From: Pseudomonas sp. RIT-PI-r
GTDB taxonomy: Bacteria; Pseudomonadota; Gammaproteobacteria; Pseudomonadales; Pseudomonadaceae
DNA length: 64,000 nucleotides
Assembly: GCF_001297015.1 (NCBI RefSeq)
Contig: NZ_LIGE01000024.1
Location: 52,865-116,864 of the forward strand
Direction of reading: 5' to 3'
Below the pieces are notes generated by a model. That model did not search any database. It saw nothing but the letters and a program-made list of their open reading frames with translations, and was not told where the DNA came from. A program made the translations under genes and the position numbers. The stretch's first letter is position 1. The number at the start of each line of letters is the position of its first letter. Of this stretch, positions 63,727 to 64,000 are shown piece after piece.

Positions 63727-64000
63727 TAGAGGCCCCTCACCCTAACCCTCCCGAAACGTCGGACCGCCCAGAGGGAGAGGGGACTGACCGAGTTGTTTGG
63801 GAGAGGTACACCGACGTGAGATACCGAGTCGAACTCAGGTTTTGAAAGCCTTCCGATAACCGGAGATGCCGGGTGAGCTCAGGTCTTGAAAGCCTCCCCG
63901 TGACCGGAGATACCGAGTCGAACTCAGGTTTTGAATGACATGGAGATCGGCTCCCTTTCCCCCTCGCCCCCCTTGGGGGGAGAGGGCTGGGGTCAGGGGG
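63727..64000. repeat. Intergenic element: 45-base tandem repeat within imperfect inverted ends
   Basis: Three tandem copies start near 63818, 63863 and 63907 (GAGATACCGAGTCGAACTCA, then TTTTGAAAGCC; the third is shortened). They are bracketed by AGGCCCCTCACCCTAACCCT at the left and, inverted, by GAGGGCTGGGGTCAGGGGG at the window edge. No coding potential is visible. It looks like a non-autonomous mobile or REP-type element. Confidence 0.8.

Noticed and set aside
1..64000. tRNA, rRNA or prophage genes
   Set aside because: I saw no tRNA-like cloverleaf ends, no rRNA stretches and no integrase, capsid, terminase or transposase frames in the window.

Overview
The window reads as chromosomal DNA of a fluorescent Pseudomonas, most likely of the P. 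fluorescens group. It carries a large block of pyoverdine genes, high GC with Pseudomonas-type codon use, and many short palindromic intergenic repeats of the kind known from that group. It opens inside a non-ribosomal peptide synthetase gene and ends in a repeat array after a two-component operon.

Layout. (1) 1-16.7 kb is a pyoverdine locus: a side-chain NRPS (start only), pvdE, pvdO, pvdN and pvdM leftwards, pvdP rightwards, the pvdR-pvdT-opmQ exporter leftwards, then the sigma factor fpvI and pvdA rightwards. Five sequences match the PvdS promoter element TAAAT-N16-CGT and lie in front of pvdE, pvdM, pvdP, pvdR and pvdA, so the block reads as one PvdS regulon. (2) 16.7-20.9 kb holds a magnesium unit: a long structured leader, an MgtA-type P-type ATPase and an MgtC-family protein. 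(3) 21.0-25.9 kb holds two paralogous receiver-like proteins without the phospho-acceptor Asp, followed by a BvgA/BvgS-type response regulator and hybrid kinase. (4) 26-35.4 kb is accessory metabolism and transport: aldo/keto reductase, LysR regulator, pirin, two isochorismatase-family hydrolases, an MscS channel with a cyclic-nucleotide domain, an AhpD-like protein, and an EmrAB-type pump beside gene remnants. (5) 35.9-42.2 kb is a two-partner secretion pair. (6) 42.8-48.0 kb is a visibly more AT-rich two-gene island: a lipase-like alpha/beta hydrolase overlapping a 1459-residue protein that joins a caspase-like protease, a NACHT/STAND ATPase and a WD40-like sensor. (7) 48.1-52.2 kb is a fecI-fecR-fecA ferric-citrate-type system. 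(8) 52.3-60.9 kb has an MFS carrier, a DapF-fold protein with both catalytic cysteines replaced by serine, a carboxymuconolactone-decarboxylase-like protein, codB-codA, an Asp-nucleophile hydrolase, queD and a patatin-like protein. (9) 61.1-63.7 kb is an operon of two PepSY proteins, a response regulator and a sensor kinase resembling bqs/car, ending in a tandem repeat bounded by imperfect inverted ends.

The strongest candidate for an undescribed system is the hydrolase plus caspase-NACHT-WD40 pair, which looks like an NLR-type conflict or antiphage module. The paired pseudo-receivers in front of the BvgAS-type system and the cysteine-less DapF homologue come next. All calls were made by eye from the sequence; no database search was run.
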